Source of the DNA: Euperipatoides rowelli
Taxonomy: Eukaryota; Onychophora; Udeonychophora; Euonychophora; Peripatopsidae
Assembly (NCBI GenBank): GCA_003024985.2
Contig: PXIH01S0047370.1
Length of the DNA stretch: 10,539 bases
Reading direction: 5' to 3' (one strand)
The translations under genes and the position numbers were made by a program. The notes beneath the pieces were generated by a model. The model searched no databases, had not been told where the DNA came from, and saw only the letters and a list, made by a program, of their open reading frames with translations. Positions within the stretch are counted from its first letter, which is position 1. Each line of letters begins with the position of its first letter. Below, piece by piece: positions 1-6,788 of this stretch.

Positions 1-376
1 AAAATTGAAGAATTTTGAACAAAATATTGAATATCAAAAATGAAAGGCATAATGTCGGTAGTCTACCGTAGTTGGAGTGCAACTACATAATTATACATGT
101 CGGTGTATTACCGAATGTGGAGTGGAAAGGGTTAAAGGATTAGGCTACAAGAAGGATTTTTAAGGTTAAATGTACCACCCTCGAAGCCAACAATAAAGAC
201 CAGATTAAAAGTTAGCAACTTTGTTGTCAGGATTTTAAAAATGAAAATATTAAAGATTATGATTAGGAATATTGAATTAACTCCAATATTAATAATTTTT
301 TACAAACTAAAAAAAAAAATTACCAGAACATTTTTAAGGGGAAAAAAAATCATGTGGGGAAAAAAAAAAGGGGGGG
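1..376. other. AT-rich non-coding stretch
   Basis: No open frame or RNA gene is supported here. The stretch is AT-rich and ends in A-runs broken by G-runs (about 308-377). It carries the short repeat pair listed separately at 52-125. It could be intergenic or intronic. Confidence 0.6.
52..125 (+). repeat. Two diverged 29-bp direct repeats, each with a small palindrome
   Basis: Units 52-80 and 97-125 both begin ATGTCGGT and end TGGAGTG, with 21 of 29 positions the same. Each contains a hairpin: CGGTA-gtc-TACCG in the first, and CGGT-gtatt-ACCG in the second. The offset is 45 bp. No family is recognised. Confidence 0.5.
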
Positions 377-445
377 ATATCTAAGATACGAACACTGAAC
401 CATTGGATGTTGAATCAGAGACATTACCCAATAGGCTATGGAAAC
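377..445 (-). repeat. tRNA-like Pol III promoter head, probable SINE fragment
   Basis: Read on the minus strand, an A-box-like TAGCCTATTGG lies at 438-428 and a B-box-like TGTTCGTATCT at 394-384. The conserved GTTC of the B box starts 45 nt after the first T of the A box, which is the spacing of a tRNA without a long variable arm. The A box matches the TRGYNNARNNG consensus at all but one fixed position; the B box is weaker. The D, anticodon and T stems pair only partly and the acceptor ends do not pair, so this is not a functional tRNA gene. A poly-pyrimidine run follows on the 3' side. The best reading is a decayed tRNA-derived SINE head; chance similarity is possible. Confidence 0.42.
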
Positions 446-1080
446 AATCATATCTATCAACAGGAAACTAAGGTTCCAATCAGTGATAAACAAACAACAG
501 TGAGTGTTATATCAAGCAGTATAATAATAAAATAAAATATGATTTCATACGAATGCATTCATTTAATTACAAAAGGGATAGATTTATTAAGCTAGAAAAA
601 GGAGTAGGGAAGAATAATCAATATTTAGAAAAAACCCCAGATAAGAGACAATACCGTAACGCACATTTATAGAGCCGGGACTACAATGCCTATATTATAG
701 GTGCTGTACCGGGACAGTGTGTTAGATGTTTTAAAAGACAGTCAAACAATATTTCAATTTATAGATATATATACGAAACAATGTTTATAGAAATATATAA
801 ACATTCCAAACATTTTCAAAAGTTTAGTCGGTGTCTATTACAATGCATATCATTTAAGAAAAGAAAGAAAAAAGATCGTACTGAAAGAAATAAAAAAAAG
901 TAAAAAATGAGACACGGTATATTTTATTAATATTTTAATTATCGAGTTATTAATATGTTTAGGATAGTTGTAACGGGAGGATATATTCAAATGCTTTAGC
1001 ATTTCAGAAACTTAAAGATAGGAATATTTTAGAATATACTATATATTCATAAAAAACATATGAAGTGTAATTGTTATTTA
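446..1080. other. AT-rich non-coding stretch
   Basis: I see no convincing coding region. The stretch holds an inverted repeat at 780-805 and a short segment near 673-717 where CCGGGAC occurs on both sides of a small CCTAT-att-ATAGG hairpin. A-rich purine runs lie at about 855-905. Confidence 0.6.
780..805. repeat. Perfect 10-bp inverted repeat
   Basis: AATGTTTATA (780-789) and TATAAACATT (796-805) pair perfectly around a 6-nt loop. It is short and AT-rich, so a chance origin is likely. Confidence 0.55.
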
Positions 1081-1226
1081 TAAAACCATGACATCACATT
1101 CTATAGTTAGTAGGTGTAATATGCCGGTTCTGGAACACTTCAGGTTCCGGTATGACATCACCTGAGGTCAAGGGTCACTTCCGGTTCCTGTTTTTAATAG
1201 GTTTAAGAGCATTTTTACTGGAAATG

Positions 1227-1270
1227 ACATCATATTATGATGTATTATGGGTAATATGGTCACCCATAAT
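1227..1270. repeat. Two nested inverted repeats inside the motif array
   Basis: ACATCAT (1227-1233) pairs with ATGATGT (1237-1243) around a 3-nt loop. ATTATGGGT (1244-1252) pairs with ACCCATAAT (1262-1270) around 9 nt. The first hairpin contains the CRE-like TGACATCA at 1225-1232. Confidence 0.6.
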
Positions 1271-1470
1271 GCATTGCAAAATCCAAGATGTTCGACTTAC
1301 GGTTCCTGTTTTTGATAGGTTTTGGGAGTTTTAAGACCGGAAGTGACCTAATTCCAGATTTGTGACTTCCGGTTCCAATTGTATTTAGGTCATCTCTTGT
1401 TTTTAGGTCACCCTAAATCCAAGATGGCCGAATTCCGGTTCCTGACCTAGTGTTTTTTTAGGTTCTAGGA

Positions 1471-1485
1471 CCGGAAGTGATGTCA
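1471..1485 (+). promoter_or_regulatory. Composite ETS/CRE-like site
   Basis: CCGGAAGTGATGTCA joins a consensus ETS core (CCGGAAGTG) to an overlapping CRE-like TGATGTCA. The arrangement resembles the known overlapping ETS-CRE element CCGGAAGTGACGTCA, with one base changed in the CRE centre. Binding is inferred from the motif only. A weaker relative lies at 1337-1348 (CCGGAAGTGACC). Confidence 0.45.
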
Positions 1486-1620
1486 TTCAAGATTTGTGAC
1501 TTCCGGTTCCTGTTGTATTTAAGTCATCTCTTGTTTTTAGGTCTCACAAAATCCAAGATGGTGGACCGGAAGTGTGCGTGAATAACTTAGAATTTGTTTT
1601 AGAGAAAAATTTATTAGTTC

Positions 1621-1671
1621 ATAATTTATTCAAAATGGTGGACATTTTTAATTTATTCAAAATGGCGGACA
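1621..1671. repeat. 27-bp direct repeat with YY1-like cores
   Basis: 1621-1644 and 1648-1671 are near-identical, sharing AATTTATTCAAAATGG followed by T or C and GGACA. The second copy contains AAAATGGCGG, close to the YY1 core AANATGGCGG. This lies directly after the 135-bp array and probably belongs to the same repeat family. Confidence 0.65.
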
Positions 1672-1700
1672 AAATAATTTTCACAAAAATTGAAAATTTT

Positions 1701-1860
1701 GAAAAATGTTCCGATTATATTGTAATTTGATTTTTGTTTTCTCTTTGAGGTGTGAAATATGAATATGAAAGAACAAGTTCATATCTTAAAATGAGTGATA
1801 GCTATGGATCTCAAAAAAATCCAAATGTTTAAAAATAATCCGATCAAGTTGTAATTTAAT
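1701..1860. repeat. Diverged direct repeat, offset 129 bp
   Basis: 1709-1731 and 1838-1860 share 18 of 23 bases around CCGAT and TTGTAATTT, with weaker similarity upstream of each. A small inverted repeat (ATATGAA at 1763-1769, TTCATAT at 1778-1784) lies between them. It is likely a decayed tandem repeat continuous with the upstream array. Confidence 0.5.
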
Positions 1861-2140
1861 ATGTAGGTTAAGATAGAGGTTAAATGACATCTATAAAATT
1901 ATAACCTCCTAACTTATGAAATATGGTTATTAATATTTAAAAAAATAGGCTACTAACGTTCGTAAGAAAATTAATTTTTAATATGCTTATATGAACTCAT
2001 AACTGATTTAATAATCGGAATCAGCGTATTAAAATTAGTCGGGGTAGAAGTTTACATATTGATCGGTTGATTAATAAATGATTTATAGCATCCGTTAGAC
2101 AAATAAAATCCACATACAGTATATATAAAAAAAAAGCCAT
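1861..2140. other. AT-rich non-coding stretch
   Basis: No gene is supported. A minus-strand open frame crosses 2021-2239 and encodes a hydrophobic run, but AT-rich DNA produces this by chance and no family is recognised. Confidence 0.55.
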
Positions 2141-2141
2141 G

Positions 2142-2432
2142 TTTACTAATCCACCAATGACCACCAATATTGCGATGATATTTTTAATTATTTTTATGTA
2201 GTGTAGATTTAGTTTCAATATATTAATTTTAACCCTCATATAAAATTACATGCATATTGGGGTATCTATTATAACTCGATTAGAGACAAAGAAAATCATA
2301 TAAAAGTTACCGTACGTTAGTAAAACCGCCAATGTGTGCCGTCATTGTGGGCATCTTTTTAATTATTTTTATGTAGTGTTGGATTTATTTTGATGCCGTA
2401 ATTAGTTTCAATATTTCAATTTTAATCAACAT
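2142..2432. repeat. Old direct duplication, offset 175-193 bp
   Basis: 2181-2204 and 2356-2379 are identical over 24 bp (a T-rich stretch ending ATGTAGTGT). Further shared blocks lie on both sides: AGTTTCAATA at 2211-2220 and 2404-2413, and a CC-CC-AATG-like stretch upstream. An extra 18 bp sits in the second copy. The flanks are strongly diverged, so the duplication is old. No mobile-element hallmark is visible. Confidence 0.6.
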
Positions 2433-3095
2433 ATTAATTAACAAGATCAGATCATTAATAATTTGATTATAAAGATCAAAATATGGTGAAGGGAAACACA
2501 CTCAATTTGAGTGCAGTTAATTCACCAAGTGATTAGTTACTATGGAAATGTTTCATGAGATTTTGCAGCAGTGAGTGTATACTGATATCATTTTACAGTA
2601 AATCTTCCGTGGCAAATTCAAATGTTTATTAAGAATAATCATTTAACCAATCAGAATAACAATCACCAAATAAATTTTCTTTCATATAAATGAATTTATG
2701 AATGAGTGCAAACAGAGGATCAACAACACAAAAATCAACATTAAGTAAATCTTGACAAAATCCCTAAGCTTAATTATACAGATAGGAAGAAAAAACGAAT
2801 TAAAGATTGGGGGACACACAATATTAGAAGAACAGAAAGACATAGGCTCAGATAGTAATAACTCTTCATACAAAAAAAAAGAGGAATAAAGGAAGACCCT
2901 GCTTATTAACTCTTGAAGAAGAGAAAATTTGAAACCCCGTTAGAGGAGTGACCATTAACCTTAATGAAAAAAAAAAGTCACAATCACTTATAATGGAATA
3001 TTTACAATGCCGGTCAAGTCCAATATAGAAGACGGTTCATAAAGTGAGGAAAATGCATCAAAAGAAGAAACAGTTAAATCCTAACAAGAAGATTC
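2433..3095. other. AT-rich non-coding stretch
   Basis: No coding region is supported. A short palindrome, CACTCAA-t-TTGAGTG, lies at 2499-2513. The 3' part becomes purine-rich. Confidence 0.55.
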
Positions 3096-3161
3096 AAGGA
3101 AAGAAAGGGAAAAGAAGAGAGAAAAGGGTAGGGTAAATTGGGGGAAAAGAAGAGGGAAGGG
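3096..3161 (+). other. Purine-rich tract with five G-runs
   Basis: 66 bp contain only four pyrimidines (T at 3129, 3134, 3138, 3139). G-runs at 3126-3128, 3131-3133, 3140-3144, 3154-3156 and 3159-3161 give loops of 2, 6, 9 and 2 nt. That is compatible with a long-loop G-quadruplex or a triplex-prone tract, but one loop exceeds the usual 7 nt limit. It ends 57 bp before the ATG of the candidate exon at 3219 and would lie in its leader or promoter. Confidence 0.5.
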
Positions 3162-3218
3162 CATCATACTTAACAAGGTTCTTTTGGTTCAGTCTGTAGA
3201 CAGATTACAACTCAGGCA

Positions 3219-3320
3219 ATGGCCCAAAGACCTGCTCCTATTACCCTCTTACTATACCTTCTTATTCATCCAACTCTCTCTTTGATAACCATGGTCTTTA
3301 ATGGCAATTCTGAGGTCGGG
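3219..3320 (+). CDS. Candidate first coding exon with signal-peptide-like leader
   Basis: ATG at 3219 has G at -3 and G at +4, a strong animal start context. The frame stays open for 34 codons to a consensus 5' splice site, GGG|GTGAGT (3320|3321), leaving phase 0. Past the donor the frame stops at TGA 3336. The peptide begins MAQRPAP, has a hydrophobic core ITLLLYLLI at residues 8-16, then HPTLSLI and a more polar part NGNSEVG. This is the n-h-c order of a secretory signal peptide or signal anchor. A purine-rich tract lies just upstream. An in-frame TAG lies upstream at 3198, so the protein cannot start earlier without another exon. I recognise no family, and no matching second exon is visible in the window. 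It could be a chance ORF; the case rests on start context, leader and donor together. Confidence 0.3.
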
Positions 3321-3483
3321 GTGAGTATTTCAAGTTGACCAGGGTAGAACATGTTATCCTGTCTCATTTATGCTCATGTGGAGACATGTAGTCATGAACT
3401 TGATGTGTGGGTTCATATGGGCATATAAAAAATTTGCCACCTCTGTTCTGGGACAAACCGCATGAGTATCTTTCCTCTTACAA
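3321..3483. other. Possible intron between candidate exon and LINE
   Basis: If the exon at 3219-3320 is real, this is the start of its intron. It has more balanced base composition than the surroundings and no open frame of note. Confidence 0.35.
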
Positions 3484-3498
3484 ATTATTATTATTATT
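3484..3498. repeat. (ATT)5 microsatellite at the LINE 3' edge
   Basis: Five ATT units on the plus strand read as (AAT)n/(TAA)n on the LINE sense strand. The stop codon of the RT frame (3497-3499) falls inside it. It may be a simple-repeat 3' tail or a later breakpoint. Confidence 0.75.
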
Positions 3499-4950
3499 AA
3501 TTTTTTAACCTATCCGAATATGATAATCTACCAATACATAATATCAACTTAGTAGCCCTTCTCTGGACTTTCTCCAATAAATCTGTATCTTTCCTATAGT
3601 ATGGAAACCTCAATTGAACACAATATTCCAAATGTGGCCTTACCAATGATTTATATAAAGGCAAAATGACCTGAGAATCTCTACATTCAATAGTTCTTTT
3701 TAACATATACCTAACATTTTATTAGCCTTCTTACAAGCTTCGAAACACTGTTTTCTAGGCTTACAAGATTCATGAATTATAATAGCCAAATCTCTTGCCT
3801 CCTCAATCTCACTATCATTTATTCTGTATTTAAACTTATTATTATTTCTAACAAAATGAATTATTTGACATTAGCTACACTAAAATCCATTTGCCAAACC
3901 TTAGCCCAGTTACTTCATTTATCCAAGTCACTTTGTATCAATAATGCCTCTTCAATACTATTAACTCTACCACCTAATTTAGNATACTATTAACTCTACC
4001 ACCTAATTTAGTATCATCAGCAAAATTACTTATTTTACTTATAATATTAACATGCAGATCATCAATAAATATTAAAAATAGCAAGAGTCCTAAAACTGAT
4101 CCCTGTGAAACCCCACTTGACACTTCTTTCCAACAAGAAATTTTCCATTAATAACTATTCTGTTTTCTTTCACTTAACAAATTTTGAATCCAATTTAGTA
4201 CATTTCCATGAATACCTTTACTCTAAATTTTAGCCACTAATCTACCATAAGCTACCTTATCAAAAGCTTTTTTAAAATCCAAGAAAACTACAACAGCATT
4301 ACCCTTAGCCACTAAACTAGTAATTTCATCATAAAATTCTAAAAGGCTAGTCAGACATGATCTTTTACTCTTAAATCCATGTGACGTACCAAACAAAGAA
4401 TTCTTATTAAAATAAACCATAATCAAATCCTTTATAATAGATTCCAACAACTTACCTACCGTACTACAGAAGTTAACCTAATTGGCCTATAATTGCAAGG
4501 ATCACTTTTAGAACCTTTCTTAAAAAGTGGCACCACATTATAAATTCTCCAATCCTCCGGAACGAATCCAGTCTCAATTGAAGATAAAAAAATGTTAACT
4601 AATGCCTCAACAATTTCAAAAGTAACTTCCTTCAACACTCTATGATAAATATTATCAGGCCCAAGAGATTTACCACACTTCATTTTTCTACCATCCTTAT
4701 AATACTACTATGGTACTATTAAATTAATTATATCAAAACTTGAATATTTATTACATAAAATTAAATTTCTCTCAAAATTATTACTATTTTCTTTGGTATA
4801 AACAGATGCAAAATATTTGTTTAATTCCTCAGCCACATCCAAATCTTTACTAATAAATTCACTTTCCTTAATCTTTAAAGGCCCTATTTGTTCTTTAACC
4901 CTATGCTTGCTTCTAACATATTCATGAGAAAAACGACTTACTATCCACAT
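3497..4950 (-). pseudogene. LINE ORF2 linker and reverse transcriptase, frameshifted
   Basis: This is the reverse transcriptase that would copy the LINE RNA at the target site. Order on the minus strand: linker block at 4950-4708 (GPLKIKESEF, ELNKYFASVYTKEN); RT start GPDNIYHRVLKE and then EDWRIYNVVPLFKKGS and NYRPIRLTSV (4683-4456); after a frameshift near 4455, LLESIIKDLI and motif A VVFLDFKKAFDKV with its catalytic Asp (4450-4223); motif C FADDTKLGG, whose FADD codons span 4013-4024. An in-frame TGA follows in the WAKVWQMDF region. The last block (3706-3497) has LVRPHLEYC and DLLEKVQRRATKLI. The catalytic aspartates are still present, but the frame is broken several times. The normal C-terminal part of CR1/L2 ORF2 after the SYSDRL stretch is missing. 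Confidence 0.85.
3955..4011. other. Perfect 28-bp duplication flanking a single N
   Basis: 3955-3982 and 3984-4011 are identical, beginning ATACTATTAACTC and ending CTAATTTAG, with only N3983 between them. This is what an unmerged contig overlap joined by a placeholder N looks like. The extra 29 bases shift the RT frame exactly between the LGGRVNS stretch and the following SIEEALL stretch, which would be continuous without them. Confidence 0.85.
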
Positions 4951-5029
4951 TAATATTATCAGCCAATTTTTTTTCTAGGTTCTTTTTAGAAACCCTAATA
5001 GATTTTATTACTTTGACATAATTTATAAC

Positions 5030-5966
5030 TTAATTTATCTTCATCGGTATTTGAACTTTTAAATTTTTAAATGCTCTTTGCTTCTTATTAAACTCCTCTC
5101 TAACCTCTTTAGTAAACCATTTAGGATTATCCTTATGTTTTGATCTTCTTATTTTCATTGGAATACATTTTTTTACATTTATTTCTAACTCACTTTTAAC
5201 TTTTGTAGATTTATTTACCTTCGAAAATATCCTTCCCATTAACTGAACCGAGTGTCCTTCTTAGTTTACTACAATCTGCTTTACTAAAATCTGGAACTAA
5301 CATATCATTACCGGTACCTCTAATTTCACCATTTAAAGTCAAATTAAACCTTAAAATATCACTATTACCAAGATGTTCTCCCACTTCTACATCACTAACA
5401 ATATAAGGATCTGAACTAAGTACCAAATCTAGTATGCTTCACCTCTAGTTGGCTGTAAAACATGTTGCTTAAGAAAACAATCCTAAACTATTTCTAAAAA
5501 CTCATTACCGGTACTCAAAATAGCTACCTCATCATTCCAATTAATCATTCATTTGCATGATTAAAATCACCTTTAATAACTAATTCCCCCTTCAGAAGCT
5601 GTAGGCTATATACAATTTGGTCATAATACATTCACTCCTGATGGCCTATAACAATTTCTTAATAGTAGGCTATTTGTTCCCCTTTATATCCTCTAATTCT
5701 ATCCACACCAATTTCACTTCTTTACCAATCTCGTTTATATCAGACCTTTCAGAAACCATAATGTTAATGTTCTCTTTAACATAAAATAACACACCACCAC
5801 CTTGTCTTACAGTCCTATCTCTCCTAAACAATTTATAACCATGTAATTTCAGAATGTTATTTATATCTGTCCAAGTCTCAGTAATAGCTCTAATTTAAAA
5901 TTTCTCTAAAGCAATAACTAGTTCAAGTTCTGACAATTTATTTCTAACACTCCTAGCATTTGTATA
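5030..5966 (-). pseudogene. LINE ORF2 endonuclease domain, degenerate
   Basis: This is the apurinic/apyrimidinic-type endonuclease that nicks the target DNA in this LINE group. YTNARSVRNK (5966-5937) opens the domain. The catalytic Glu lies in ITETWT (codon 5879-5877), separated from the start by an in-frame TAA. RRDRTVRQGGGVLFYV follows, then GDFN (codons 5571-5560) and, after frame changes, VEVGEHLGNSD (to 5358). In the family that last motif continues SDHN. Here the frame passes straight from SD to ILRFN, so the catalytic His and its neighbour are deleted and the enzyme would be inactive even in frame. The block 5239-5030 (KWFTKEVREEFNKKQRAFKNL) is the basic linker toward the RT. Confidence 0.82.
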
Positions 5967-6191
5967 AAAACATCTCAAAGATTTAATATATTACTTCACT
6001 AATTTTACTATTGTTGCACCTGAAAATTTATTTCCACTAATTCCTAAATTATCTACAGTATTATTTCATTTATCTCCCTATTCTTTTCAATATCCGTTTT
6101 GAGTACATCCCAAACATTACTGTCATTATTATTAACTTTAAATTTACTTAAAATAGATTTAGACTGGTCCCAAACAACCTCCTATGACAAA

Positions 6192-6359
6192 CTAGTTTCC
6201 CTTAATAATGGCACTGGAAATAGCTCTGCTGAGTTTAGTATTTCCACTCATGTTCAGATGAACTCCATCCTGCCAATAGTGTCTTAGAAGTAAAGGCCTG
6301 ACTGCACTTACCAGCTGAATATTTTCGGATATGCTAACTCCATCAGACCTGAATTGTCT
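6192..6359 (-). pseudogene. LINE ORF1 C-terminus with SGNH-hydrolase-like DxxH motif
   Basis: An open minus-strand frame of 55 codons, without an ATG at its start, ends at TAG (6194-6192). It contains HYWQDGVHLNMSGNTKL, in which D (codon 6269-6267) and H (6260-6258) are arranged as DGVH. This matches the C-terminal catalytic DxxH block of SGNH/GDSL hydrolases, and CR1/L2 elements often carry such an esterase domain in ORF1. It lies just upstream of the endonuclease, where ORF1 should end. The N-terminal catalytic serine block is not visible: an in-frame TGA (6362-6360) precedes the open part and I cannot follow the frame further. The role in retrotransposition is inferred from the family, not shown. 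Confidence 0.6.
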
Positions 6360-6660
6360 TCATCAGTCATTGCTTTAACCTGGACCTTAAAATCATTGCA
6401 ATGATACCCCTAAATAGTTAGTGTATTTTTTATGCTAGAAATAATATTTTAATCATTATGATAAACTAGGACAACATGATTATTTTTAAAGCTTTTTGTT
6501 AAAGCAATATGATGTTTTGTTTTTGCCTTGTGATTTATTTATTTGTTTATTTATTTATTTTGGTTAATAGATTCTCATAGACAATTCAGACAGGCAGAAT
6601 TTATTTTTATTTTAGTTACCGTACATCTATTAATTAGTTTTGGTCTAAATTCTTAATTTG
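6360..6660. other. Non-coding stretch between LINE and SEC61G exon
   Basis: AT-rich with no coding signal. It contains an (ATTT)n run at about 6533-6562 and grades into the pyrimidine tract of the SEC61G acceptor. It is probably the 3' end of the upstream intron of SEC61G. Confidence 0.6.
6533..6562. repeat. (ATTT)n microsatellite
   Basis: Consecutive ATTT units, interrupted once by GTTT. Confidence 0.8.
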
Positions 6661-6665
6661 TCCAC

Positions 6666-6682
6666 TTTTTTTTTTTTTAAAG
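6666..6682 (+). promoter_or_regulatory. 3' splice acceptor upstream of SEC61G coding exon
   Basis: A run of 13 or more T followed by AAAG (AG at 6681-6682) gives a polypyrimidine tract with an AAG acceptor, weaker than the usual YAG. It would leave 12 nt of 5' UTR before the ATG at 6695. Confidence 0.6.
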
Positions 6683-6694
6683 TTCTTTAACATC

Positions 6695-6788
6695 ATGGAT
6701 CAAATCACTGCCTTCGTTGAGCCTGGTAAGCAGTTCTGTAAAGATTCCATACGGTTAGTTAAACGCTGCACAAAGCCTGATAGAAAAG
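6695..6788 (+). CDS. SEC61G: SEC61G first coding exon (Sec61 translocon gamma subunit, partial)
   Basis: Sec61 gamma is a small tail-anchored subunit of the Sec61 channel in the endoplasmic reticulum membrane, which moves nascent proteins across or into it. The exon encodes 31 residues plus one base. They begin [14 protein letters not shown] and continue [16 protein letters not shown], matching animal SEC61G position for position from Met1 to Lys31. In the family the next residue is Glu, so the leftover G fits a split GAA/GAG codon: phase 1, donor AAAG|GTATTG at 6788|6789. This part is the cytosolic amphipathic N-terminus; the membrane helix would be in the next exon, which I do not find here. 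The intron boundary argues against a processed retrocopy. Cys15 sits where an alanine or valine is more usual. No stop or frameshift is present. The open frame past 6788 is intron. Confidence 0.88.

Larger units (their letters stand above)
1089..1580. repeat. Tandem array of about 135-bp units rich in ETS, CRE-like and YY1-like motifs
   Basis: The anchor ATCCAAGATG (its first copy starts at 1281) recurs about every 135 bp, starting at 1281, 1417 and 1551. Each full unit runs from this anchor through a reverse TTCCGG core, a forward GGAAGTG core, ACTTCCGGTTCC and a TTGTTTTTAGGT stretch to the next anchor. A more diverged unit lies upstream from about 1141. CCGGAAGTG occurs forward at 1337-1345, 1471-1479 and 1566-1574. 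It occurs reversed (ACTTCCGG, with CACTTCCGG at 1176-1184) near 1177, 1365 and 1498. TGACATCA occurs at 1089, 1153 and 1225, and TGATGTCA at 1478. What is seen is a repeat carrying dense promoter-type motifs. It may be a satellite, a MITE-like repeat or the 5' region of a retroelement; no coding is supported. Confidence 0.8.
3484..6359 (-). mobile_element. Decayed CR1/L2-group non-LTR retrotransposon (LINE)
   Basis: About 2.9 kb read on the minus strand in the expected order: end of ORF1 with an SGNH-type motif (6359-6192), then ORF2 with an apurinic-type endonuclease (about 5966-5211), a basic linker (5239-4708) and a reverse transcriptase (4683-3497). The wording of the conserved blocks (YTNARSVRNK, GDFN, NYRP, FLDFKKAFDKV, FADDTKLGG, RRATKLI) fits the CR1/L2 group. 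Several frameshifts and in-frame stops break it, so it is dead. It lacks the start of ORF1 and, unusually, the last part of ORF2 and a normal 3' UTR: the coding sequence runs straight into a (TAA)n microsatellite. The upper edge is only where recognisable coding ends. It lies antisense to the SEC61G exon downstream, probably in that gene's upstream intron or flank. Confidence 0.88.

Noticed and set aside
1152-1334. Plus-strand 60-codon ORF
   Set aside because: Falls entirely inside the motif-rich tandem repeat array; its frame is not kept in the neighbouring units.
2021-2239. Minus-strand 72-codon ORF with a hydrophobic segment
   Set aside because: It lies in AT-rich duplicated DNA. The equivalent stretch in the second copy (2379-2317) has changed mostly at first and second codon positions and stops early, which does not suggest protein conservation.
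2682-2873. Minus-strand 63-codon ORF with a hydrophobic C-terminus
   Set aside because: Typical of translated A/T-rich DNA; no family, poor start evidence and no splice support.
3772-3993. Plus-strand 73-codon ORF ending at the N
   Set aside because: Antisense shadow of the LINE reverse transcriptase and it runs into the suspected assembly join.
6099-6287. Plus-strand 62-codon ORF
   Set aside because: Antisense shadow of the LINE ORF1 end, which has the recognisable DGVHLN motif on the minus strand.
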